DNA of 64,000 bases from Cryptomeria japonica (Eukaryota; Streptophyta; Pinopsida; Cupressales; Cupressaceae): assembly GCF_030272615.1 (NCBI RefSeq), contig NC_081408.1, positions 608,228,173 through 608,292,172 of the forward strand. Reading direction: 5' to 3'. Positions within the stretch are counted from its first letter, which is position 1; every line of letters starts with the position of its first letter. Shown here piece after piece: positions 34,580 to 45,640 of this stretch. The notes under the pieces were generated by a model, which saw only the letters and a program-made list of their open reading frames with translations, did not search any database and was not told where the DNA came from. The position numbers and the translations under genes are program-made.

Positions 34580-37500
34580 AATCCTACAATAGTAACCCTA
34601 ATTGTACCATAACTTTAACCATAAAAACCTAATCTTACCATAATTGAAACCTAAACCAAAACTTATCTCTAACCCTATAATCAAACACTACCTACAACTT
34701 GAACCCTAAACTAACCATAATTGAACCCTAACCCTAAACGAATCCACCCTAATCCTAATTTACTTCTAGCGCAAACCCTTACCTTAATTAAACTTTAAAT
34801 CTAATTTAACCCTAAACCTGAAGTAATCGAATCATAATCATTATTCTAACCCTAATAAAAATTTATTATATCTATAACTATAGGTAACCACTTATTATAA
34901 TCAAACCCTATCTTTGACAATATACCTAATCTAGACCTAATTGGACCCTAACCATAACTTAACCCTAAACTTAGCCATAACCCTATAATTAAGCCCTAGC
35001 TACAAGTTAAACTATAACCTAACAATAATTTAACACTAGCCCTAAATTTAACCCTAATCCTAATCAACTCTAATAGTTTTTCAACCCTAACCATAGTCTA
35101 CCCTAAGGCCTGATCATAATTAAACCCTCACCATAATCAAACCCTAATTCTAATTAACTATAACATTAACCCTTAACTCAAATCCCTATCCGTAACTATT
35201 AACCAGGATGTAGACCCTATCCCTAACTATAATCCTAACCCTAACCATTGACCCTAATGCTAACTATAAGCATGATATAAACCTAACCCTAGAAATATCA
35301 CTAACAAAAATCTTAAACTAACACTAAGGCTAACCATGATGTAAACCCTAAAAATAATTTATCAAAATCCTAGACAATAAACCTAACCCTAAGCATGGTG
35401 TAAATCGCAACCCTAAACATATTTAAACCCTTATAAATAAAATGAAACCCTAAACATAACCCTAACCCTAACCTAACCATAATTATAACCCTAAATTTGA
35501 TGATAACCCAAAACCCTATAATTGAATCCTAACTCTAGTTAACTATAACCTTAACCATTAACCCTAAATGTATCTCTAACTTAATCGTAACCCTAAACTA
35601 TAACCCTAACAATAATCCTTAGTCCTAACCCTAACCATAACCCTAACCCTGACCTTAACCATGATGTAGACCCTATCCCTAACTGTAATCCTAACCCTAA
35701 TGTTAAACCCTTTAATACTAATCCTAAGCATTATGTAGACCTAATCCTAACCATATCACTAACAATAATCTTAAACCCTAACACTAATCCTAACCCTAAC
35801 CATATCACTAACAATAATCTTAAACCCTAACACTAACCCTAACCATGATGTAAACCCTAACCATAATTTTATCCATAATCTTAGACCCTAAACATAGCCC
35901 TATCTCTAACCATGATTTGAACCCTTATGTAAGAAAACCAAATCCTAACCCTAGCCTAACCATAATTCTAACCCAAAACTTTATTGTAATGCAAACCCTA
36001 AACACGATGTAAACCCAAACCATAATCTTAATCTTAACCCTAACTCCTAACCCAAACACAACCCTAACCATGATGTAAACCTTAACCATAATCCTAAGCA
36101 TTAATTGTAACCATAATGCTAATCCATTAACCTAAGCACAATCCTTATCCTAACCGCAACCCTGAGGTATATAGAACCCTAACCTTAACAGTAACCCTAA
36201 ACCTAACCCTAACCATTATGTAAACCATAACCTTAATACTAAACCCTAACCCTAGCCTTAATATTAACCCTTACATTAAATGCAAATTATAACCATAAAT
36301 ATAACCCTATACCTAACTTCAACACAAACCCTAAACCTAACCCTAACCCTAACCCTAACCCTAACCATGATTCTAACGCTAACCCTAATCCTCGCACTAA
36401 TCATAACCATGATGTAAATCCTAACCCTAGCCCTAGCCCTATCCCTAAACCTAAACCTAACCCTACCAATTATGTAAATCCTAAATATAATCCTAATCGT
36501 AACTCTAACCTTGATGTAAACCCTAACCCTAACAACAATCCTAATCATAGCCCTAAAACCTAAGCCTAATCATAATCATAACCTTACCCCTAACCCTAAC
36601 CAAAATGTAAACCATAATCATAACCATAACCGTAAACCATAGTCCTAAACACAACTCTAAACCATTACCCTAATCATAGCCCTAACCTTAACCTAACCTA
36701 ATCATAACCCTAAACCCTAACTCTAAAAATAGGGAATGACTCTACAACCCTTAGGATCCACCAATCATCTATTACAATGTATTGACAACAAATGAAGGGT
36801 ATTGATATCTTTGTTCATCCTAAGTGTTGGATAGTTGTTTCCCAAAAAATAACCCTAACCATGATGAACACCCTAACCCTATTCATGGTTCTAACCATGA
36901 TGTACTCCCTAACCCTATCTATAATTCTAACCATGATTTAAATTCCAATCGTAAGAATGATGTAAACCCTAATCCTACCCATAAGCATAATTATAACCCT
37001 AAACCTAACTATAACTCAAACCATAAACCCTAACCCAAGCAATATCCCTAACCCTAACCATGATGCAAATCCTAACCCAAACCATAGCCATGATATAAAA
37101 ACTAACATTAATCCTAAAACTAACCCTTAACCCTAACTCTAACCATAATGTAAACACTAGTCCTAGACATAATCCTAATGATAACTGTAACCCTGAGCCT
37201 AAACATAAACCTAACGCTAACTCTAACCTCGACCATGATATAAACCATAACCCTAACCATAATTCTAAACATAATCCTAAGCATAAATCTACACCTTAAC
37301 CCTATCCTAACCATAACCATAAACCCTAACAATAACAATAATCCTTGGCCCTAACCCTAGAACATGATCCTAACCACAACCCTAACCCTAGCTCAAAACC
37401 TTTCCCTAATCCTAAGAGTTACAAATCCTATCCATAATCCTAATCCTAACCTTAAACACTAACACAAACCCAAACCCTAACCCTAAGCATGAGATAAATC

Positions 37501-38480
37501 CTAACTCTAAGCCTAAACCTAATCCTAATCATGATGTTATTCATGACCCTAACCCTAACCCTAATCCTAACCTTAACCCTAAGCCTAGCCATAATCCTAA
37601 CTATAGTCCTAACTATAATCCTAAACCTAACCTTAACCCCAACTGATGTAAACAATAAACCTAAGCATAACCCTAATCATAATCCTTACATTAACCCTAA
37701 TCATTAGGCTAACCTAACTAAAATCTAAACCCTAACCCTAACAATAATCCTACCCTGAACTTAACCCTAACCCAAATTGAAATTTAATCCTAATCTATTC
37801 CTAATATTAATCTAGCCCAAACCCTAATCCTAATTGAACTTTAATACTATTTTAATCCTAATCTTAATGTAATTGAACCATAACCATAACCATAATTCTA
37901 ACTCGCATTACTTTGATGTAAACCCTAAACGTAATTGTAACCTTAACACTATACCCTAACTATAAACTTAACCTTAACACTAAACCCTAACCCTAACCAT
38001 AATCCTAACCATAATCGTAAATCCTAACCCTGACCATGATCCTAAACCAAAACAAAACCCTAACCTTGATGGTAACCCTAGCCATAATATACACCCTAAC
38101 CATCAGCATAATCTAACCTTAAACCCTAACCCTAACCATGATGTAAACCTTAACCTTGACCATAATACTAACATTAACTCTAATCTCAAACATAACCATA
38201 AACCAAATCCTAATCTTAACCATACCCCCAATTATAATTCTAACCCTAACCCTAATTGTAATTATGCTTACCCTAACCCTAGCTTTGATGTAAACTCTAA
38301 AGATAACTGTAATCCTAAATCAAAACCAAACCCTAACATTGATGCTAACACTAACTGTGATATAAACCCTAACCATTATCATAACCCAAACCCTAAACCC
38401 TAACCCAACCTATGATGTAAAACTTATCCTCGACCATAACACTAACCTTAACCCTAGCGCTAACCATAACAATAATACTT
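34580..38480 (+). repeat. Degenerate interstitial telomere-like array (3.9 kb)
   Basis: The plant telomere unit CCCTAAA and its shortened form CCCTAA recur throughout on the plus strand, with frequent variants (CCATAA, CCTAAT, CTCTAA). Short pure runs exist (for example 36330-36364). The orientation is constant across the array. A non-telomeric word, ACCATGATGTAAACCCTAA or variants, recurs at irregular intervals (for example near 35333, 35650, 35845, 36066, 36404, 37056, 38137). A unique interruption lies at about 36728-36845. Arg/Val- or Asn/Pro-repeat frames across it are not genes. Confidence 0.92.
36728..36845. other. Unique interruption within telomere-like array
   Basis: About 120 bases without telomere-like units, between otherwise continuous array sequence. 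It has ordinary composition and no recognisable feature. It could be a small insertion or the junction of two arrays. Confidence 0.6.
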
Positions 38481-38700
38481 GCCATTAAATAAAGTTTAAT
38501 ATATATTACATTTTAGTATTTGCTTTGATCTCGCAACAAATATATATTATTAAAAATATTCTAAATAGATATATAAAATTTCATATATCTCCACTGAATA
38601 ATATAATAATATAATAATATAATTTGTTCTAATAAAAAGATACTATATAATTATATATTGTTTTATTTTATGTTTTCCATGTCGCATCACGCGAGTGCTA

Positions 38701-38877
38701 CTAGCATATATACCTTAAATTTTAATTTAATCTATATAAAATATGCCAAGAGATATCCTTCTTGAGGCACCTACTTTTATTCAATTTTACATGCTAAAGT
38801 CAAATAGGCACCTAGAGAAGGATATCTTGCAGCATATTTTATATAGATTAAATTAAAATTTAAGGTATATATGCTAG
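38701..38877. repeat. 177-bp palindrome (fold-back element)
   Basis: The two arms of about 72 bases start and end CTAGCATATATACC / its complement. The outer 46 bases are perfectly complementary and the inner part has a few mismatches around a shared GATATCCTTCT block. The loop is about 33 bases. A transcript from either strand would form a long hairpin. There are no ORFs. A MITE/fold-back transposon or hairpin small-RNA precursor is possible. No clear target duplication is seen. Confidence 0.85.
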
Positions 38878-39319
38878 TTTAATACAAATCAAATATATAG
38901 ACATTTAAAAAATAATTATAATCAATTTCGTATAGTGGTCAGATTAGTTTTTTTAATGGAAGGATAAAAATGTTATGTTTTGCAAAGAAATTTGTTTTAA
39001 CCTACTATTTTTAATATAAGCTAATAAGAATCAAGAAAAATGATATTTTGATAATTTTGTAAAATATCAAATAAACATAAATTATAGAATTTTTTATCAA
39101 AATTTTCAATTCTACATATTGATTGGTTCAATTAATTGAAAAGTAGAAATAGGTAGCATTCCTGCTGTGGCAAGAACTAACAAGTATGGTATGGTGATTT
39201 GTTTTCATATTTAATTTTTTAAGTAGAAATAAGATTATGTGTAAAAGTATATATAATCAATATAATTTTAGTGGTCTCATTCACTTTTATCAACAAGAAA
39301 AAAAAAAATTATGTGTTGT

Positions 39320-39780
39320 CAATAGTTAGCTTATTTAACAGATTTGAATTTTTTTTTTTATAATTAGTTTGAAACTTCTATTTTAATAAAAAATCAGTTT
39401 ACTAAAAGAGAAAAATGATAAATTTAGAATATTCTTGTAGAAAAATGAGATAAGAATAAAAGTGAAAAACATAATATTTGTCAATGTGTAGCTCCTTTCC
39501 TAAGGGGGTGGCTTAAATCACATACATTAAGTTTCAACTTCGAAGCTTAAAAGTGTTAAACATTCAGAGTTAACTGGCATTATCTAGACTTAATATGTTG
39601 CTTAGTATGCGGTTTAAGGATGGTGGTAATAAGGTGTTGAATCCTATAGCATTCTTGGCTGATGTGATGGCTGTAATCAATTGACTGACGAATAGAATTG
39701 TGCTGTAACACATAAAGAATTATATGTGGTTGTGTTTCTCTCTATTTTGTGATTAAATTTTTCTCTCAGTTTGTGTTAGT
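39320..39780 (+). repeat. Copy B block matching 12660-13110
   Basis: Similarity to copy A resumes here after the 8.4-kb block (shared GATAAATTTAGAATATTC, GTGATGGCTG-AATCAATTGA and ATATGTGGTTGTGTTTCTCT). In copy A the two flanks are only about 20 bases apart. Confidence 0.75.
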
Positions 39781-39874
39781 TAATAACTGCTATTATTTCT
39801 TTTCCTGGGTTATATAATGACAGGTAGGAAGATTTGTTTTGATTAATGAAAAAGGGAAGAAGTAAAGGTTGTTG

Positions 39875-40048
39875 AAACAATAATTTGTAACACATGGAAA
39901 ATAGCGAATCCAGTTTCTTTAACTTTCTGAACATAAGAAAGACCAGCAACTGTGTTTTCTCAAACAATAATTTGTAACACATGGAAAATAGCGAATCCAG
40001 TTTTTTTAACTTTCTGAACATAAGAAAGACCAGCATCTCTGTGTTTTC
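39875..40048 (+). repeat. 87-bp tandem duplication
   Basis: Two back-to-back copies, starting at 39875 and 39962 (AAACAATAATTTGTAACACA ... AACTTTCTGAACATAAGAAA), almost identical. A more diverged third relative begins around 40070 (TTTGTAACCCCCAAAA ... TTTCTGAACATAAAA). The minus-strand 86-residue frame across it simply reflects the repeat. Confidence 0.9.
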
Positions 40049-40049
40049 T

Positions 40050-40990
40050 CATATAAGTACAAGTGCTAGTTAATAACTACTATCATTTCTTTTGCTGATC
40101 AGTTATAAATGAGAGGTAGAGCAACCATTTTTTCGATTGATAAAAAAGACCAGAAATAAAGATTTCTGAAGCAAGTGTTTGTAACCCCCAAAAAAATAGG
40201 AAATCTATTATTAATTTTCTGAACATAAAAAAGAACAACAACTACAAACAGATATTCTATATAATTTGAAATACATAGATATGTAACAATCTTATATTCA
40301 AATTTTAGTTTTGTCTTTGCTATCTGTTCTTGTTGCCTTTCTCTACTCTACCTCCTTCAGCTAAGATACACAAAGTCAACATAATAGTTTTCTACATGTA
40401 AATATCTATAATATATGACAAGCATATCATTCACATCAAATATTGAAGGAAAGTGGGTTGTATAATTTTCTGTTTAATATTATAAAGGATCTACTTCGCC
40501 TAAAACGGCTTCTGATAATTAGATCAAATTTTAATCATAAACAAGTGCGATTTCTTTTAAATTTTTTTTGCAGGAAGTGACTCATAAACTATAATTAATG
40601 GCATTCCACTGATCAGCTAAGTCATAGTGTAGGAGATGAGATTTTGAACGAGGTTCTAGTATTTATTTATAGTAGAGGCATTCCTCGTCTGCCTAATACG
40701 TAGAGTTGGTCATGGACAAATCATCTTTGCATATCTGATGTTCCTCTTCGGAACTCCAAAAGATTCTTGGAGGATACTATTGCGACTGTAAATAGACAAT
40801 AAAGTTTCTTAAAAATATTAAAGCTTAAAGAAATGGCCAACCATTCAACTCAATACCTTTTACTTTGCTCATACAGATAAAAAAGATTTCTACGGTTTTT
40901 AAAAACGTTTACTAAAATGTACCTCATGTGGTTTTTTGTCAAATTCTGCACTTATATATTAACTCAATCCAACACGGAATAAAACACAAT
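40050..40990. other. Unassigned sequence after copy B
   Basis: No gene recognised. A stretch at about 40575-40800 is less A+T-rich and preceded by TTTTTTTTGCAG, which looks like a splice acceptor, but the following sequence has stops in all frames close by. Confidence 0.35.
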
Positions 40991-42445
40991 TTGACTAATT
41001 TCTCTCAATTGGGAGGAAAAAAAGTGAACAAACTTAAAATTATATTAACCATCATGGAAACAAAAAAAAATACATTGATAGGTTAAGTTGCTTCTGTAAA
41101 AACTTTTAGATCTGATTACATTCTTCAAATCTTACAATTTTATACAAACTCGGACACATAACTTCATATAGATTCGACTTCTTACATTTAACAGCTCTAT
41201 GGAGTTGAACTCTAAAAAGAATGAATACAAAATACAAAGCCATCAATATATAGAAAACTTAGAGCATATGGTAAAGACAAAGACAAGCATTAAAAAAATT
41301 ATTATCAAGTTGCCCACAATCCTTGTGAAATTTGTGAATGGTACACAAGACAGATATGAGCAATTAAATCAAATCCTTCAAAAGATCTACCTTCATTGAT
41401 TATCTTTAATGTTGAGAGATTTGTTTGTAGATATGATGTTCATGTAAAGGATTTGAGACATGATACGTTATTCAAGGGTAGCTGGGATTATTTCCAACAC
41501 TCCCCCCTCAATCTCAACTACTAACTTCAATTTCCTTTTGAATTTATTCATTCATCCTTCTGTAATGGTGAAAAATTAGGGTTTCACCCAATGATGAAGT
41601 AGATCCCTTGATTCATTTTTAGGGACCACTACATTAAAGAGGGGTGAATCTAATAGATCTAGCCTCAAATCAACAAGGATAGGGCTAAGAATTTTGATTA
41701 GATTCTCTTCTTAAGATTTGATTCCCTCTTTTAAGCTAAATTGTGAAAATGCTGAAATTAGGGTAAATTTATGTAAATTGAACCAATTATGCATAAATAG
41801 TGAGTTACACTCGTCAAACAGAGTCACAACCCTAGATCTGAGCAACATGTGAGTGTTTGGATATATTCTCAAAAGGTCATCCTGAATTGTTAGGACCAGA
41901 ATACTCGTCGCTCCGGTTCTTTGAACTTTAAGTTGTCCAAAAGGGAACCTATTCGTCTTTGTTAATAATGTCGATCTTTAAAATTACAGCTTTGTACCTA
42001 CTCCTACACATAATAGAGAAGCGAAATTGGCTAGGAATAGGGTTTTGCCTTAAGTCAAACCTTGGTTTTTGAATTAACCATGAAATAGAAATGAAATATA
42101 AATGAATTGTTGTAATGAAAATGATTTCCTTTTGAGGGAAATGCTAAAAATATCTAAAACACTAATCATATACCTTTTTATGAAGTTTTGTTTATCTTCA
42201 TAAGGAATTAGGGTTTCATGTAGTCTTCATAAAACATAGAACATGAATATAATCTCTAATGCTTGAATGTTGACTTCACTTTTTCTCCAATGATTGAAAG
42301 AAGAGAGTTTGTTGGCTCACTTGAATTTGAATGCTTGTTTGCTTCACAGATGTGTGATTATTGTTTTCAAATCTATGGAAATGAGAGGGGTAGACCTCCT
42401 TTTATACTTACCATTTGAAAAAAAATATTTTTTTTAACATGAGCC

Positions 42446-42778
42446 TATTACGAAAAGGGTCAGCACTCCCCTTGGGATTCGTGACAAGGGACTAACTGCC
42501 TCCCATGTGATCCATATATCTACAGTTTGTTTCAGGTGTTTACAGATCGATCTTTTGGTGCAATGACAAACTAGGCCAACAAATGGTATTAGAGCATCGG
42601 GTCATGGGTTTGAATCACCTCGGGTAACACAGAGGGGGAGATTGTTGGCAAAATGGTCAGCGCTCCCCTTGGGATTCATGACAAGGGACTAACTGTCTCC
42701 CATGCAATCGATATCTCTACAGTTTGTATCGAACATTGACAGAGCGGTCTTTTGATGCAATGACAAACTGGGCCAATA
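42446..42778 (+). mobile_element. Miniature LTR retrotransposon, TRIM/SMART type (333 bp)
   Basis: Two 136-base direct repeats at 42446-42581 and 42643-42778, about 82% identical by hand count, surround a 61-base core. The core begins with primer-binding site TGGTATTAGAGC (42584-42595) and ends with polypurine tract AGAGGGGGAGA (42631-42641). LTR2 starts TGTTGGC and LTR1 ends GGCCAACA, proper TG...CA termini. There is no coding capacity. Flanks GAGCC and GAGTG match at only 3 of 5, so the target duplication is eroded or absent. Such elements depend on enzymes from larger elements. Confidence 0.85.
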
Positions 42779-43026
42779 GAGTGTAAAGACATAAATCGAG
42801 CTAACTTCAAATAATAGCCGAAATACTCTTTAATCTTAAATAAACTCATAAATCAGTTAATAAATCTATTTCATTCCATTTTTCCATCCATAGCTTCATT
42901 TGATCATTCCATTTAGATTGTAATAAACACGAAATTTCTATAAAGATAAATATTCTTTATTCAAAAAAATCGATAAAAGTAGTATTTCGATCATACAATA
43001 CTTACGCATTTCAAGTTGTCGCAAGT

Positions 43027-43269
43027 TCAATAATGAAATAATACAAAGTAAAGGGTGAGATGCATCCGTTGATCTACAACCCAAGCTGTCGCCAATGCAA
43101 TCTTTAGCATGAAGACGAGAACAAGATTCAGGCGCTTTTTCTGCCCAACCTTGAAGCTTACGCTTCCCCGAAATTCTTGGTCAATCAAGAATACCCGACC
43201 TTGCATGAATTGCTTAGCAAAAGAATTCGAAAGGCAAGATGGAATCTGGTGCATGCCTAGATGATACAT
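43027..43269 (-). CDS. Unrecognised short ORF
   Basis: An 80-residue frame (HQIPSCLSNSFAKQFMQGRV; FLIDQEFRGSVSFKVGQKKR). No family is recognised. The sequence is locally less A+T-rich than its surroundings, so it may be a remnant exon or retroelement piece. Confidence 0.15.
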   Translation of the reverse strand: MYHLGMHQIPSCLSNSFAKQFMQGRVFLIDQEFRGSVSFKVGQKKRLNLVLVFMLKIALATAWVVDQRMHLTLYFVLFHY

Positions 43270-45329
43270 GCATTTTCAATTTTCTACTTCTATTAAGAAA
43301 CAAGCATTCATTATCATTCAAGGATATGGTAGAGAGGATAAAATAAAAGAATTCCATCTATTTCAATGGTTTATTCAATTTGATTACGTGGCCAAGTATA
43401 ATGCCATGCACAACAAAAATAGATAGTTGGAAAAGAAACTATTCTCTCTATAATCCACATTCGACACCCATCTTGGAAGGTAACTTTCCACAAACACAAG
43501 CCTATCTAGCTTTGTTCACATAAATTCATATAGAAGACAATATTTCGTTTGAATAAATCTTTTATTACAACCAATCCTATATGACAGGAAACAATCTTTT
43601 ATGGATAATCAAATATACATCTAAAATAAAATAATCTTTCCCTTCTTTCAAGCAATTTAAAGACAAGATTAAAAATATTAAGAAGGTGTAACACATGTAT
43701 GTACCTTACATATAAATTGAATAAAATGAGTACACATTCTTTTATTCAATTATTAAAACATTTAAATAGCATAATCATTAACATGAATTCCATTCTTATG
43801 GTTTAGAATTCTAAGTTTATCTCATCTAAACTCTTTCTCTATCTTTCCAAGTGTCATGGTTCATTTACCTCTTTTCTCAAAACATCATATTTAGTTTAAT
43901 ACTAATATGTGACTTTTCATTATTTAAAACTTAACACACCGACTTCACTAATTTACCATAACAACAATCTAATATGATACAAGTTCATAAAACACCTATC
44001 TATGAGGCTTTTCAAATGAGACACTCGATAACCATCATTATTTTTCTTGCAAAATTTGAAAGTCTAAGTCTTTCCTTGTGATATCAAAATAACTTCATTA
44101 TTTATAAGTCGTTATCCTATTATTTCATCTTCTTTGTGGTTCAATCTCAAAGTTGCTCTCTCTATCCTCTTACTTAATTTCTAGAGGATTGGATAATCTC
44201 ATTTATGAGAGTTTTACTAAGTTTATCAACAAACTTTAAGAAATTATTTCACTATTGTATCTTTATTTACATGAACATAATTTTTGAACAATTAACAATG
44301 ATTCCTTTTTCGACTCTAACTCTTCCATTAGTATATTGCATAGGTCTAAAACTAGATCATCCTTTAGAGAATATGTAAAGCAACCTATAATGCAATTCCT
44401 ACCACTCTTTAACATCTTCCATGCATGTTCTTAGTTATTTTATCATATATACCTCATAATACATTTCTCTATAAGACTATTCAAAAGCGAGTTCAAACAA
44501 TTTTGTTCTAATCATGGCTTGACTCAATCAAACTTCATTCTAATAAAAATTATATAACTTCATGACTCTCTTACTATCCTTGCATATTGACCAAAGAATT
44601 AAGGTAGATCCTACCTCTTTATGCTCTTGTTACTGGCTTGAGGTGATGAACTTGCTTCCCTCTTCACATTTGCCTACTCTCTTTCAAGATGGTTCACAAA
44701 CTCTTTGTCACTTTCCATCTATCGATTCTTCTACTAACTCCATCCTCCATATCCTTCTTTTCTATCTCTTTTATCTCTAAACTTTACTCTAAAATTTGAC
44801 TCTAAATCTAAGATGATTACGACTTGACCATAAAACACATCTAAATCTCTACTACTTTTCTCTTCTTCCTTCCATTCTTTAATCCTTGGTTGCATCTCCT
44901 CCTTTTTCCTCTTCCATCTCCATGGTCTATATATAGTGTTGTTGTCTACCTTCCTTTCCTACTTTCAAGCTATGTCTCCTAGAGGTGGATTGATTCTAAG
45001 TGACACTACTCATGATCAAATTGCAACATAACAATCCTAAATGGTTTTGAACACTTATGTGTTCTCCATGCAATGTTATCCATTATCCATTTCATGACAC
45101 CACACCACTAAGCTATTAAATTCATAATTATTGATTATCCGTGTGGCTTTTAACTCCAAGACTATGTCTACTTTACCAAAATGACTTGCCTAAAATATGC
45201 AAAGTTTAAATTAAACTACTTCTTACTATGCATGTCAATAAATATGTTGGTGGTTTTATGTGGGTTGGTAAACCACGTTACCAATAATTCATGCCATATG
45301 TTTTGGCAGCTGCAACGTATATAAAATAT

Positions 45330-45640
45330 GGTTGGTTTTTTAATATAGTAGTAAAGGGAGGAGGTGTGTCGACTCCCTCTAAACTATGCCTGCCTTAATT
45401 TATGCAACTACACCTAAAACTGGCCAACTACCATAACAGATCTACAACGGAAGTTTTCGATTCTTAATGGCTGCTATGTGGGTTTATACTTTAATAGCTT
45501 GGTCAGTGCTTTGCAACGTGGTGCAGTTGTACGTATAAAAGGGAGGAGGGGTGGTCGGTAGTAATACCAACCCCTCCCTTTAATTAAGGGGGTTGGTCGA
45601 TATTACTATCGACCACCCTCATTATTATTTAACTTTCTTA
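45330..45640 (+). promoter_or_regulatory. TATA-box-like site followed by nested inverted repeats
   Basis: ACGTATAAAAGGGAGGAGGG at 45531-45550 resembles a core promoter. It runs into inverted repeats: GAGGGGTGGTCGGTAGTAATA (45546-45566) against TATTACTATCGACCACCCTC (45601-45620), with CCAACCCC/GGGGTTGG nested inside. A weaker relative of the same promoter-like block lies at about 45317-45385 (ACGTATATAAAATATGG ... GGGAGGAGG). It may be the transcription start region of an LTR; no LTR ends were found. Confidence 0.35.

Larger units (their letters stand above)
30841..34580. other. Very A+T-rich block inside copy B
   Basis: No genes were recognised. It contains the SINE at 31692-31805, a 21-base tandem repeat at 32590-32631 and the G+C-rich organelle-like piece at 32740-33560. 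The short ORFs in the remaining A/T-rich sequence are Lys/Asn/Ile/Phe-rich and look like chance frames. Confidence 0.45.
25640..39780 (+). repeat. Segmental duplication, copy B
   Basis: Direct-orientation copy of 5280-13115 (block correspondences given there). It is longer because of a 2.34-kb LINE-like insertion (26070-28407), a ~290-bp insertion (28608-28897), an upstream region of about 450 bases not in copy A (29130-29600), and an ~8.4-kb block (about 30840-39300). It has lost roughly 1.8 kb that in copy A carries the bHLH exons. Confidence 0.8.

Noticed and set aside
36276-37655. Minus-strand ORFs of Arg/Val/Ile repeats and plus-strand Asn/Pro/His repeats
   Set aside because: They are translations of the degenerate CCCTAA array, with no protein-like features beyond the repeat.
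34580-38480. Possibility that this is a true chromosome end
   Set aside because: The array is heavily degenerate, and non-telomeric sequence, including copy B of the duplicated segment, continues on both sides.
39776-40036. 86-residue minus-strand ORF with an internal protein repeat
   Set aside because: The repeat is the 87-bp DNA duplication; 87 is divisible by 3, so any open frame repeats.
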